In this document: one piece after another, positions 51,313 through 61,432 of the stretch
How the letters are laid out: each line of letters opens with the position of its first letter
How positions within the stretch are numbered: position 1 is the stretch's first letter
Source of the DNA: CAZSNT01 sp964607765
GTDB taxonomy: Bacteria > Verrucomicrobiota > Lentisphaeria > Oligosphaerales > JABHEG01
NCBI GenBank assembly: GCA_964607765.1
Contig: CAZSNT010000007.1
Span: 1-64,000, forward strand
DNA: 64,000 nt
Direction: 5' to 3'
Made by a program: the position numbers and the translations under genes
Notes under the pieces: model-generated
What the model was told of the DNA's origin: nothing
The model's database searches: none
What the model saw: the letters and a program-made list of their open reading frames with translations, nothing else

Positions 51313-51487
51313 CTTCCGGTCTGTCCGGCCCTCTATGGCGTTGGCTGCTGCCGCCGTTTGCGTTGTCCTTCGGCAGTTTCTTATGGCAAGTCCTTTGGGT
51401 CGCAAAGCCGGCTGCGCCGGGCTGGTCCGGGCTGGGTTGGCTCGGGTGTATCGCTCACGCGGTTCTCGCCCTGTGGCGGCGGTCGGG

Positions 51488-51874
51488 CTATGCCTGGGCC
51501 AGTTTCGTACCTGCCGGGGTTACTGTGGTTGTGTCGTGCTTCTGCAGTGCAGCGGAGGCGTTCTGAAGGACCTGCTCGAGCGCGTCCAGGTACTGCAGGA
51601 ATCGGTTTCGGCCGGTGGCTGTAAGCGTGACGCGCGTCTGGGGTTTCACGCCGACGAACCGCTTCGAGATCGCCACGACGCGATCATCTGCCAGGGCCTT
51701 GAGGTGGCGGCTCAGATTGCCATCGGTCAGTTCACACTCCTCCCGGAGCTCCGTGAACGTGAGGCCACGCGCGGCGCTGCACAGAGCCGAGACGATCGCG
51801 AGCCGCTTCGGCTCGTGGAAAATGCGTTCCAGTTGATCAAAAGGGCGGCCTGTGGACTTTGCGGATTCCATCAT
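51488..51874 (-). CDS. Winged-helix transcriptional regulator
   Basis: A 128-residue regulator with a winged helix-turn-helix: IFHEPKRLAIVSALCSAARG, LTFTELREECELTDGNLSRH and LKALADDRVVAISKRFVGVK. The layout fits the HTH_34 group of small MarR/ArsR-like repressors. GGAGG lies 5 bases before the first of two ATGs (51874, 51871). The start overlaps the stop of the upstream membrane-protein gene, so they are coupled and the regulator may control that operon. Confidence 0.85.
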   Translation of the reverse strand: MMESAKSTGRPFDQLERIFHEPKRLAIVSALCSAARGLTFTELREECELTDGNLSRHLKALADDRVVAISKRFVGVKPQTRVTLTATGRNRFLQYLDALEQVLQNASAALQKHDTTTVTPAGTKLAQA

Positions 51875-52473
51875 TCCAGCCTCCGTGTCGGATCGAGGTG
51901 CAGGATCAAACCGCCGACCACTTCCCCAACAAAGAAGACGATCCCCATGGGCCACGGATTCGTGAAGCGGATGCCCGGACAGAACAGACAGGTGATTCCG
52001 CTGACAAGGTAGAAGAGCCCGACGGCGGCGATCGGTTGCGGCAGGACGTGACGCGAGGCGAGGTTGGCGACACCGAAGAGCGTCATCCACATGCCGAACA
52101 ACAGATCAAGATCGCCGCGCTGGAGCAGAGCGAGGGAGAGGCACGCGCCGGCGATCAGCGGCGGAAATACCTCGAGCGTGGGCCGCAGTTTGCGCACGTC
52201 CCGGTTCACATCGGCATTGGACACGAACCAATAGAGCAGCGCGCCATAATTGAGCAGCAACGCAATGGCACATACGCTGCCCCAGACGGCGATGGCTGCG
52301 CGAGGCGTGTTCGGGACCCACGACGACTGCAGCAGCCCGGCGCCGGCGAGTGCCACGACGCCCGAGGCCATGCGTGCGCGTCCTGAATAGCCCTTGAACT
52401 GCTGTCGTTCGATCACGCGGTAGCGCAGTTCCCGGACCTGTTCGAGCGCGTGATGGATGTGTTTGACGATCAT
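51871..52473 (-). CDS. Membrane protein paired with winged-helix regulator
   Basis: A 200-residue protein with about six helices (for example MASGVVALAGAGLLQSSW, VCAIALLLNYGALLYWFV and PMGIVFFVGEVVGGLILHL). The N-terminal part is helical and charged (HHALEQVRELRYRVIERQQF). The function is unknown. The ATG at 52473 has GGAAGG 5 bases upstream; an ATG at 52494 is less likely. The stop overlaps the regulator start. Confidence 0.75.
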   Translation of the reverse strand: MIVKHIHHALEQVRELRYRVIERQQFKGYSGRARMASGVVALAGAGLLQSSWVPNTPRAAIAVWGSVCAIALLLNYGALLYWFVSNADVNRDVRKLRPTLEVFPPLIAGACLSLALLQRGDLDLLFGMWMTLFGVANLASRHVLPQPIAAVGLFYLVSGITCLFCPGIRFTNPWPMGIVFFVGEVVGGLILHLDPTRRLE

Positions 52474-52644
52474 CGTGCCTTCCACAACTGCCATGCCCTA
52501 CAGTATCACAAGGGAAAGGACTTTGCAAGACAAAGAACATGGCAAAAGAGAAGACGGCCACTCATGCCCTTTCCGGGGCTGCGACATTGGGAGTTGAGAG
52601 TGCTTGGGGTGACCCCATTCCCATTCTTGGACCGCCCCGGGCGC

Positions 52645-54054
52645 TCAGTACCGGTAGTGTTCGGGCTTGTAGGGGCCCTGAGTCGGGATTCCGAGGTAGT
52701 CGGCCTGTTTCTGCGTGAGCGCTGTGAGGTGCGCGCTGAGCTTGTCCAGGTGCAGTCTGGCCACCTCTTCGTCCAGTTCCTTGGACAGTGTGTAGACGCC
52801 CACCTCGTAGTCCTTGTTCCAGAGATCGAGCTGGGCGAGGCACTGGTTGGTGAACGAGTTGCTCATCACGAAGCTCGGGTGTCCCGTGGCACAGCCCAGG
52901 TTCACGAGCCGTCCGTCGGCGAGCATGATGATCGCGTGCCCGTCCTCGAAGATGTACTTGTCGACCTGCGGCTTGATGGGCAGTTTGGTGACGCCGGGCC
53001 ACTCCTGCAGCTTGGCGACCTGGATCTCATTGTCGAAGTGCCCGATGTTGCAGACGATTGCCTGGTCACGCATGCCTGCCATGTGTTCAGCGCTGATCAC
53101 ATCGCAGCACCCGGTGGCGGTCACGAAGATCTCGGCGTCGTCGAGCACCTCCTCCAGGCGCACGACCTGGAAGCCTTCCATGGCTGCCTGCAGGGCGCAG
53201 ATCGGATCGATCTCGGTGATGAGGACGCGTGCGCCGAAGCCGCGGAGGCTCTGAGCGCAGCCTTTGCCCACGTCACCGTAGCCGCAGACCACACAGACCT
53301 TGCCGGCTACCATGACATCGGTCGCCCTCTTGATCCCGTCGGCAAGCGACTCACGGCAACCGTAGAGGTTGTCGAACTTCGATTTCGTGACCGAGTCGTT
53401 GACGTTGATCGCAGGCACGAGCAGTCTGCCCTCTTCCACGCGCTGGTAGAGCCGGTGCACGCCGGTGGTTGTCTCTTCGGACACGCCCTTCCACTCCGCC
53501 GCCGCTCGATGCCACTTCTGCGGATCCTGGGCCAGTGCCGTCTGCAGGGCACGCACCAGGGCGCGTTCGTCTTCGGTCTCTACCGCGGCGTCCAGGATGG
53601 TCGGGTCGTTTTCGGCATCGCAACCCATGTGGATCATGAGCGTGGCATCGCCTCCGTCGTCGACGATCAGGTTCGGGCCTTTGCCGCCGGGGAAGGACAG
53701 GGCTTGAACTGTGCACTCCCAGTAATCGTCCAGCGTTTCGCCCTTCCACGCGAAGACCGGCACGCCCGTGGCCGCGATGGCGGCCGCAGCGTGATCCTGT
53801 GTGGAGTAGATGTTGCAGGACGCCCAGCGCACATCGGCGCCCAGTTCCAGAAGCGTCTCGATGAGCACGGCGGTCTGGATCGTCATGTGCAAGCTGCCGC
53901 TGACGCGTGCGCCGCGCAACGGCTTGGCGGGGCCGTACTTCTCGCGGACAGCCATCAGGCCCGGCATTTCTTTCTCAGCGATATCGATCTCTTTGCGTCC
54001 GAATTCCGCCTCGGCAATGTCTCTGATCCAGTAGGTGTCCGTTTTCTGTATCAT
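52645..54054 (-). CDS. ahcY: Adenosylhomocysteinase
   Basis: A 469-residue NAD-dependent enzyme that cleaves S-adenosylhomocysteine to homocysteine and adenosine. Signatures are GSLHMTIQTAVLIETL, the NAD-binding motif GYGDVGKG and TKSKFDNLYGCRESLADGIK. The typical bacterial insert of about 40 residues (about 160-205) is present, and the C-terminus DYLGIPTQGPYKPEHYRY is intact. It is the last gene of an operon with metK and a PfkB kinase, together recycling S-adenosylmethionine by-products. It is preceded by a structured 90-nt leader. Confidence 0.97.
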   Translation of the reverse strand: MIQKTDTYWIRDIAEAEFGRKEIDIAEKEMPGLMAVREKYGPAKPLRGARVSGSLHMTIQTAVLIETLLELGADVRWASCNIYSTQDHAAAAIAATGVPVFAWKGETLDDYWECTVQALSFPGGKGPNLIVDDGGDATLMIHMGCDAENDPTILDAAVETEDERALVRALQTALAQDPQKWHRAAAEWKGVSEETTTGVHRLYQRVEEGRLLVPAINVNDSVTKSKFDNLYGCRESLADGIKRATDVMVAGKVCVVCGYGDVGKGCAQSLRGFGARVLITEIDPICALQAAMEGFQVVRLEEVLDDAEIFVTATGCCDVISAEHMAGMRDQAIVCNIGHFDNEIQVAKLQEWPGVTKLPIKPQVDKYIFEDGHAIIMLADGRLVNLGCATGHPSFVMSNSFTNQCLAQLDLWNKDYEVGVYTLSKELDEEVARLHLDKLSAHLTALTQKQADYLGIPTQGPYKPEHYRY

Positions 54055-54144
54055 GTCCGGCACTCCAGAGTAATTCCAGGTCCCAATTCGTTCTGAGCCG
54101 CGGGAGGCGCGCGCTTGCACGCCACTCCCTCGAGGGGAGCCGGC
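54055..54144 (-). promoter_or_regulatory. Structured leader before ahcY
   Basis: The 90-nt gap between the PfkB kinase stop and the ahcY start is GC-rich with nested dyads on the minus strand: CTCCCCTCGAGGGAG, then GGGAG...CTCCC enclosing a GCGTGCAAGCGCG stem. An SAH riboswitch was considered because of position, but the match to the conserved core is poor. Confidence 0.25.
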
Positions 54145-55119
54145 TCAGTCTTCGATTCCGTCTTTCAACTGCGTCCACACATCCGCTGGAACGGTCGCCC
54201 CAACCTGCTGGACCACAGCCGCGGCCAGCGTCGCGCCGATTCGTCCGGCCCGGCTCAGGTCGCCATCGGTCAGCAGACCGTAGAGGAAGCCGGCGGCCCA
54301 CGTGTCTCCGGCCCCGGTCGTATCAACGGCTTCGACCCGTTTCGCGTCGACGGCCACGCGCTCTTCGTCGCGCTGGATCAACGCCCCGCGGGCGCCGAGC
54401 TTGACTACAGCAAGGTCGGCAAATGCCGCGAGGCGGCGCAACGCTTCCGGTTCGTCCTCCGTTCCGGCGAATGCCGCGGCTTCATCCTCGTTGGCAAAGA
54501 CCATGTCAACGTATTCGCGCAGGATGGCGGGGAGAATGGTGCGCTGCGCGCGCACCAGTTCAGGCGACGCCAGGTCCAGGCTGATCGTGCAGCCGGCAGT
54601 CTTCGCCAGGTGCAGCACGTGCAGCGTGAGCCGGCGGTCGAAGAGCATGTAGCCTTCGACGTGCAGGTGCGTGCAGCCCGCGAAATCGCTCGGCTCGATG
54701 TCATCGCGAGTGATTGTCGCGGCTGCGCCGAGAAGCGTCCGCATCGTGCGTTGCGAATCGGGCGTCACCAAGCTCAGGCAGGTTCCGGTCGGCGTGCTTG
54801 GATGGACCTTGAATGCGGTCGTTTCCACGCCTGCCTGAGCAACCGCGTCGCGGTAGTAGGCACCGTCAGCATCGGCGCCGACTTTCGTCAGCAGGCGCGT
54901 CTGCATCCCTAAGTGCGCGGCCGCGACCATGGTATTGGCCGCGGAGCCGCCGGGCACACGTGACGGCGGCGATGGCAGAGCTGCAGTGAGCTCCGCCATC
55001 TCCGCGGTGTCGACCAATTCCATTCCGCCTTTGTCGCCGTGGATGGCTTCCACGAACGCCTCGGGAACGAACGCCAGTTGGTCGACGAGCGCAGAGCCAA
55101 AGCCGATCATGCGATGCAT
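54145..55119 (-). CDS. PfkB-family kinase (probable adenosine kinase)
   Basis: A 324-residue ribokinase-fold protein. The family motifs are VPGGSAANTMVAAAHLG near residue 56 and the ATP-site DTTGAGDTWAAGF near residue 265. The N-terminal GFGSALVDQLAFV and the middle GATITRDDIE-type residues fit PfkB sugar/nucleoside kinases. Placement between metK and ahcY strongly suggests adenosine kinase activity, consuming the adenosine made by AhcY; this is context inference. AAAGGA precedes the ATG. The stop of metK lies 4 bp upstream. Confidence 0.86.
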   Translation of the reverse strand: MHRMIGFGSALVDQLAFVPEAFVEAIHGDKGGMELVDTAEMAELTAALPSPPSRVPGGSAANTMVAAAHLGMQTRLLTKVGADADGAYYRDAVAQAGVETTAFKVHPSTPTGTCLSLVTPDSQRTMRTLLGAAATITRDDIEPSDFAGCTHLHVEGYMLFDRRLTLHVLHLAKTAGCTISLDLASPELVRAQRTILPAILREYVDMVFANEDEAAAFAGTEDEPEALRRLAAFADLAVVKLGARGALIQRDEERVAVDAKRVEAVDTTGAGDTWAAGFLYGLLTDGDLSRAGRIGATLAAAVVQQVGATVPADVWTQLKDGIED

Positions 55120-55123
55120 AGGA

Positions 55124-56317
<1,194 letters not shown>

Positions 56318-56435
56318 GCGTCGATTCTCCTTATAACCGGGGCACGGCTCAGCACAACATGTATGTATATGGATAGAGTAATATAGGGGCGCGGCGACAG
56401 GCGGCAAGCGCGAATACGGGGGTTTCATCGCGCGT

Positions 56436-56514
56436 CAGTTACGTGAGGCAACCCCCGTAGCCCGGCTCTCGCTGAGCCGGGCTACGGGGGACGCGCGGAT
56501 GCCTCACGTAACTG
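56436..56514. repeat. Long palindromic copy of the GAGCCGGGCTACGG repeat
   Basis: CAGTTACGTGAGGCA followed by CCCCCGTAGCCCGGCTC forms the left arm (56436-56467). GAGCCGGGCTACGGGGG and TGCCTCACGTAACTG (56474-56514) form the right arm, with a 10-nt asymmetric insert. The arms are nearly perfect complements across a 6-nt centre. The right half matches 42-93 of this window, and the core matches 18561-18583. It lies directly upstream of an orphan AAA ATPase gene. Confidence 0.85.
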
Positions 56515-56602
56515 GCTACGGGGTTTCTGATTGGGCAGTCTGCCGCTGGCGTTGCGGGAGTGCAGTGGTTATGATAGGAGTGCTGAACAAGAGGTGAACG
56601 CC

Positions 56603-58087
56603 ATGCTTACACGCTTGAGAGTGAACGGCTTCAAGAACCTGCTTGACGTGGACGTGCGTTTTGGGCCCTTCACGTGCGTTGCGGGCGCCAACGGCGTAGG
56701 CAAGTCCAACCTGCTGGATGCGATACGTTTTCTGGGCGCCACGGCGTCGCGTCCGCTGGTGGACGCTGCGCTGTCGGTGCGCGGGCAGGGCGGCAGCGGC
56801 AATGACGTGCGCAACTTGTTCTACCGCTCGGGCCACGAACGCTCGACCCGAATGATGTTCGAGGCGGAGATGATCGTCGCACCCGAGTCTGTGGATGACC
56901 TTGGACAGACGGCCCGGGCGGGCATCACGATCTTGCGGTATGTGCTTGAACTGGGGTGCAGAGACGAGGGTGGCGCAGGCGCTCTGGAAGTGCTGCGCGA
57001 GGAACTGACGCACATGAACCGTCGGTCCGTGAGTCACCAAGTGCTGTTCAGACACAGCGTGCGGGACTGGCGCAACAGTGTGGTTACGGGCAAACGGCGT
57101 GTGCCCTTCATTTCCACGGCGGGTCGACCGGGCAATCGCAGAGTCACGACGCACGAGGATGGGGGCACGATCGGCCGTCCTCTGGTGCGGGCCGCTGCTT
57201 GTCTGCCGCGTACTGTGCTGTCTGTGGCGGATGCCACGGCGTGCCCTACGGCGCTCTGTGCTCGGCGCGAGCTCCAGTCCTGGCGACTGCTGCAGCTCGA
57301 GCCGTCCGCGCTGCGTCAACCGGACGAACTGGACGCGCCTGTGCATCTGGCGCTGGACGGTTCCCACCTGCCGGCCACGCTTCATCGGCTGGCCGGCGGT
57401 CGGGTGTTGGCGGGTGATGCCCGCGCCGATGCCTATGCGGCGGTGACTGCGCGGCTGCAGGAACTGTGTGGCGATGTCCGCGGCGTCTGGGTCGACCGCG
57501 ATGAGCGTCGCGGCACACTGACCTTGCGCGTCACACGCAGTGACGGCACGGATTTCAGTGCTCGTTCGCTGCCGGACAGCATGCTGCGGATGCTGGCTCT
57601 GATTGCTCTTGACCTGGATGTGACGCAGCCGGGACTGTTCTGTCTCGAAGAGCCGGAGAACGGCATCCACCCGGAGAGTGTGCCCGGGATTCTTCGGTTG
57701 CTTCAGGAGGTGGCGGTCGATCCCATGAAGCCGGCGACGGCGGGAAATCCGCTGCGCCAGGTCATTGTCAATACGCACTCGCCTGCTGTCGTTGGCGAAG
57801 TGCCGGATGAGAGTCTGCTGGTGGCGGAAGCCGCGGCCGACCAGGGCGAGCACGCTGCTGCCTGCGCCAAAGTCCAGTTCAGCTGCCTTCCCGGGATATG
57901 GCGAGTCAAGGCTGACAACCCGCCTCCGATCGTGTCGAAGGACAAGCTGTTCGCTTACCTGAACCCCGCCTCTGCCGGGGCCGACTACTCGCACTACGTG
58001 CAGGCGCAGGCGTTGCAGCGACATCGCCGCTCGACTCGCGTGGCAGACCGCGACGACCTGCAGATCCTCATGCCGTGGGGGCAGTAG
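56603..58087 (+). CDS. AAA family ATPase (RecF/OLD-like), orphan
   Basis: A 494-residue P-loop ATPase of the SMC/RecF type. The N-terminus is LRVNGFKNLLDVDVRFGPF, then Walker A GANGVGKSN, a coiled middle, a signature-like ARSLPDSMLRMLAL, Walker B LFCLEEPENGIHPE and the H-loop IVNTHSP. There is no TOPRIM or nuclease domain visible after the core. GAGG lies 8 bases before the ATG. It has no partner gene: the next gene (RRM) is convergent. Similar stand-alone ATPases occur in DNA repair and in defence islands; the role here is unknown. Confidence 0.87.
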   Translation: MLTRLRVNGFKNLLDVDVRFGPFTCVAGANGVGKSNLLDAIRFLGATASRPLVDAALSVRGQGGSGNDVRNLFYRSGHERSTRMMFEAEMIVAPESVDDLGQTARAGITILRYVLELGCRDEGGAGALEVLREELTHMNRRSVSHQVLFRHSVRDWRNSVVTGKRRVPFISTAGRPGNRRVTTHEDGGTIGRPLVRAAACLPRTVLSVADATACPTALCARRELQSWRLLQLEPSALRQPDELDAPVHLALDGSHLPATLHRLAGGRVLAGDARADAYAAVTARLQELCGDVRGVWVDRDERRGTLTLRVTRSDGTDFSARSLPDSMLRMLALIALDLDVTQPGLFCLEEPENGIHPESVPGILRLLQEVAVDPMKPATAGNPLRQVIVNTHSPAVVGEVPDESLLVAEAAADQGEHAAACAKVQFSCLPGIWRVKADNPPPIVSKDKLFAYLNPASAGADYSHYVQAQALQRHRRSTRVADRDDLQILMPWGQ

Positions 58088-58160
58088 CGGCCCCAGAAAC
58101 AGACAGTCCCCCAGACCGCCGCCTGCGCGTTCGCGCGGAACAGCGGACTGAGGGAACTAT

Positions 58161-58189
58161 CAAAAACGACTTGCGATCAGTGTCGCAAG
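58161..58189 (-). terminator. Intrinsic terminator of the RRM gene
   Basis: On the minus strand CTTGCGA-N6-TCGCAAG forms a 7-bp stem with a 6-nt loop, followed by TCGTTTTTG. It lies just after the stop codon of the RRM gene. This is the clearest intrinsic terminator in the window. Confidence 0.75.
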
Positions 58190-58196
58190 GTCGCGA

Positions 58197-58469
58197 TTAC
58201 CAGCGGCTGCCGTAGCTGCGGCGCTCGGGCCGGGGCCTGGCTTCGTTGACAGTCAGCGTGCGGCCTTCGACCTCCTGACCATTCAGGGCTTCCATGGCTG
58301 CGCGGGCCTCGTTGTCATCGCCCATCTCGACAAAGGCGAATCCCTTGGGACGGCCTGTGTCGCGGTCCGTGATGACGCGCACTGCGTCCACGCGACCGTA
58401 CTCTTCGAAGCTCCTCCGAAGCGTGTCCTCTGTGGTGCTGTACGACATGTTTCCGACGTAGATGTTCAT
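58197..58469 (-). CDS. RRM-type RNA-binding protein
   Basis: A 90-residue single-RRM protein. RNP2 is IYVGNM at the N-terminus and RNP1 is KGFAFVEM in the middle, the two aromatic motifs that stack on RNA. The C-terminal tail is basic and aromatic (RPRPERRSYGSRW). Small glycine/arginine-tailed RRM proteins of cyanobacteria and PVC bacteria respond to cold and bind mRNA; a regulatory role is likely. The gene ends with a clear terminator (58161-58189) and has its own leader. Confidence 0.94.
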   Translation of the reverse strand: MNIYVGNMSYSTTEDTLRRSFEEYGRVDAVRVITDRDTGRPKGFAFVEMGDDNEARAAMEALNGQEVEGRTLTVNEARPRPERRSYGSRW

Positions 58470-58489
58470 GCTCTCACTCTCTCGTGCTC

Positions 58490-59103
58490 CCGGAACCAAA
58501 CGCAATCAACCTGGCTGACGTCCGGGTGCGTCAGCGCAAGCCTACTTCTTCGCCTCACTCTGTGCGAAGTCCAAAACATGGCACACACTGCAGGCGTGCC
58601 TCTTCCGACACCCAAAGCGTGTCAGGTTGCCGGTCATTCAGTCAAAACAAACTGTGGAATAACGATGCGTTGGTAGGCCGGGGCCCCGAAGTGACTGCAA
58701 TGCTCCAGTATCGTTCCAGTTAGCGTCTACTCCACGCCAAAGTCAGTTCACCATAGGGCAGCTGAGGGGCCGTGTTCCGTAGGAAGAGAATCGCGGCAGG
58801 CGATCGATATCTGCAAAAATATTGTTCCGTAAGACATGACTATACACGTCCAATACGAGAATGCAACTACTGTGCGGCTGCTTTCCTTTTCCGGGGATGT
58901 GTCTGGGCATGCAGGGCGGGGGCATCCTGGGAAGGCGGCGATGAGCCAAGGCACGGACGAAGAACGATGCAGGCCGGTGTCGGTTCGCCGCGAATCTTGG
59001 TCGCTTTATCGTCTTGCGCTGCCCGTTCCTGCGCTTGCCACGCTATCTTATGCCAGGTCGCCGTGAACTCCTGAGTCCGCCAGCACTGATTGTACCGCAA
59101 GCC
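58490..59103. other. Gene-free region between RRM and RlmKL genes
   Basis: About 600 bp with no reliable gene. The part 58560-58880 is noticeably richer in A and T than the surrounding DNA and contains a short plus-strand frame (58836-59066) without a recognisable domain or ribosome-binding site. The upstream half would hold the promoter and leader of the divergent RRM gene. Confidence 0.4.
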
Positions 59104-61317
59104 ATGCCTGACATTCAACTCATCGCGACTGCAGCATTTGGCCTGGAAGCGGTCGTTGCTCGTGAACTGAGCGATCTCGGTTACGGCGACACGCATGTCG
59201 AGGCGGGCCGAGTGCGGTTCCGTGCGGATGAACAGGCGATCTGCCGCACGAACCTGTGGCTTCGGGTGTCGGACCGCGTACTCGTGGAAGTCGGCCGCTT
59301 CCGCGCGACGGATTTTGGCGCTCTGTTTGACGGTGTTGAGGGCTTGCCGTGGGAGGAGTGGCTTCCGGCGAACGCTCGATTTCCGGTTCGCGGCCGTTCG
59401 GTGCGGTCGCAATTGAGCAGCGTGCCGGCGTGTCAGCGGATCGTGAAGAAGGCCATTGTCGAGCGGCTGCGTCGTGCTCATCGCGTGCAGACGCTGCCGG
59501 AGGACGGGCCGTCCTGTCCTGTGGCCGTGGCGCTGCTCAACAATGAGGCGAGCTTGGCCATCGACACGTCCGGTGTGGGGCTTCACAAGCGTGGTTTCCG
59601 GGACAGGTCGGGACCCGCGCCGTTGAAAGAGACGCTGGCTGCGGGCCTTGTTCTGCTCAGTTTCTGGCGCTCGGACAGGCCATTGATCGATCCGTTCTGC
59701 GGCACCGGGACCATTCCGATCGAGGCCGCGTTGATCGCGGCTCGGATGGCGCCGGGGCGGAGTCGCTCGTTTGCGGCTGAGCAATGGCCGCGTCTGGCGG
59801 GGCAGGCATGGGCTCGGGCGCGTGAGGAGGCCCGCGAGCTGGCGGCATCGCCATCTGGTCTCTCGATCCGGGGGTTCGATTCGGACAGGCGCGTGATTGC
59901 GCTGGCACAGCGACACGCGCAACGCGCGGGTGTCCAGGAGTTTGTGCGGTTCGAGTGTCGTGCGTTCGAGGAACTGGCCAGTGAGGAGCAGTTTGGCTGC
60001 CTGATCGCCAACCCGCCCTACGGTGAACGACTGGGAGATCGGGGTGAGGCGCGGGATTTATATCGGAGCATGCCCGGGGTACTGAGACGGTTACCCACGT
60101 GGTCGCACTTCCTGCTCGTCGCAAGCCGCGATTTTGAGGGCGTGGTCGGGCAAGAGGCGGACCGGCGCAGGAAGCTCTATAACGGGCGCATTGAGTGTAC
60201 TTACTACCAGTTCCACGGGCCGCCGCCGTCCAAAGCGGCGGGGCGCGTAACGTCGCGGCTGCGGGACGGCGCAGGTACGGATGCAGGGGGGGGCGCGGAG
60301 GCCGAATCCGAGGCGGCGCCGGCGCCACCGGTGCGGGCCGTTTTCGGCGGCCTGCCCGAGGGCGCTGCGGAACAGGCTGAGTTGCTCAGACGCCGGCTCG
60401 AGAAGAGGGTGCATCATCTTCGACGTCTGCCGACACGTCAGGGCATCACCTGTTTCCGTATCTACGACTGTGACGTGCCCGGCGTGCCGTTGATGATCGA
60501 CCGTTACGAGGACTATGTGCACGTCAGCGAATATGCTCGCGCGGGCGGGCATGCCCCGGCCCAGCACCTGGATTGGCTCGACTTGATGACCGAGACGATC
60601 GCGCAGGCGCTTGATGTGCCGGCGGATCGTGTTTTTGTCAAAGCTCGGCATCGCCAAAGGGGGATCAGACAACATCAGCGCGTAGCAGAACAGGAATTCA
60701 CCACTGTGGTTCACGAAGGCGGGCTGCAATTTCTGGTGAATCTGTCCGATTACATCGATACCGGTTTGTTCCTGGACCATCGGGTCACCCGCGGAATGGT
60801 GCGTGATCTGGCCAAAGACGCCAGCGTTCTGAACCTGTTTTCGTACACGGGCGCGTTCACGGTCTACGCGGCAGCCGGGGGAGCGGGGCAGACGTGTTCG
60901 GTGGATTTGTCGCCGCGTTACCTTGCGTGGGCCCAGCGCAACATGGAGTTGAACGGGTTCAGCGATCCCGAGCGCCACCGTTTTGTGCGGCAGGACGTGC
61001 GGCAGTTCCTGGAGGATGCTGCGGCGCGCGGTCTGGCGTACGATCTGGCGATCCTGGACCCGCCGACATTCTCCAACAGCAAAGCAACGGACGAAGACTA
61101 CGATGTGCAGCAGCATCACGGCCAGACGATCAACCGCGTCCTGAAGCTGTTGCGGCCGGGGGGCATGCTGTTCTTCTCGACGAACTTCCGTAAGTTCAAG
61201 TTCGCCGACGCGGAGATCAGAGGTGCGTCCGAGATCAGGGAGATCACCCGCCAGACTGTGCCGCCCGACTTCGCGCGCCGTCGTCCGCACCGTTGCTGGC
61301 GGATACGACGCAACTGA
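59104..61317 (+). CDS. rlmL: Bifunctional 23S rRNA methyltransferase RlmKL
   Basis: A 737-residue fusion that methylates G2445 (N2) and G2069 (N7) of 23S rRNA. The N-terminal half has a THUMP region (ATAAFGLEAVVARELSDLGY) and a methyltransferase with PFCGTGTIPIEAALIA and NPPYGERLG. The C-terminal half has FVKARHRQRGIRQHQR, LNLFSYTGAFTVYAAAGGAG and ILDPPTFSNSK. A glycine/alanine-rich linker with extra residues (about 385-425) joins the halves. The ATG at 59104 begins with the conserved QLIATAAFGLE. Confidence 0.96.
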   Translation: MPDIQLIATAAFGLEAVVARELSDLGYGDTHVEAGRVRFRADEQAICRTNLWLRVSDRVLVEVGRFRATDFGALFDGVEGLPWEEWLPANARFPVRGRSVRSQLSSVPACQRIVKKAIVERLRRAHRVQTLPEDGPSCPVAVALLNNEASLAIDTSGVGLHKRGFRDRSGPAPLKETLAAGLVLLSFWRSDRPLIDPFCGTGTIPIEAALIAARMAPGRSRSFAAEQWPRLAGQAWARAREEARELAASPSGLSIRGFDSDRRVIALAQRHAQRAGVQEFVRFECRAFEELASEEQFGCLIANPPYGERLGDRGEARDLYRSMPGVLRRLPTWSHFLLVASRDFEGVVGQEADRRRKLYNGRIECTYYQFHGPPPSKAAGRVTSRLRDGAGTDAGGGAEAESEAAPAPPVRAVFGGLPEGAAEQAELLRRRLEKRVHHLRRLPTRQGITCFRIYDCDVPGVPLMIDRYEDYVHVSEYARAGGHAPAQHLDWLDLMTETIAQALDVPADRVFVKARHRQRGIRQHQRVAEQEFTTVVHEGGLQFLVNLSDYIDTGLFLDHRVTRGMVRDLAKDASVLNLFSYTGAFTVYAAAGGAGQTCSVDLSPRYLAWAQRNMELNGFSDPERHRFVRQDVRQFLEDAAARGLAYDLAILDPPTFSNSKATDEDYDVQQHHGQTINRVLKLLRPGGMLFFSTNFRKFKFADAEIRGASEIREITRQTVPPDFARRRPHRCWRIRRN

Positions 61318-61432
61318 CCCGCTCGTGAGGAGCCCGGCGTTTGCTCCGCCGATTGCAGTCGATTGCAGCCGGTCCGGGGGCGGGACACGGCGGCCTGCTG
61401 CCGCTCGGAATGCGGCGCCGTGTCCGAGAAGC

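Noticed and set aside
54055..54144. SAH riboswitch before ahcY
   Set aside because: Position is right but the conserved core is not recognisable and the gap is short; kept only as an unspecified structured leader.
56603..58087. Known anti-phage system such as Gabija or PARIS
   Set aside because: No TOPRIM nuclease domain or partner helicase or effector gene is present.
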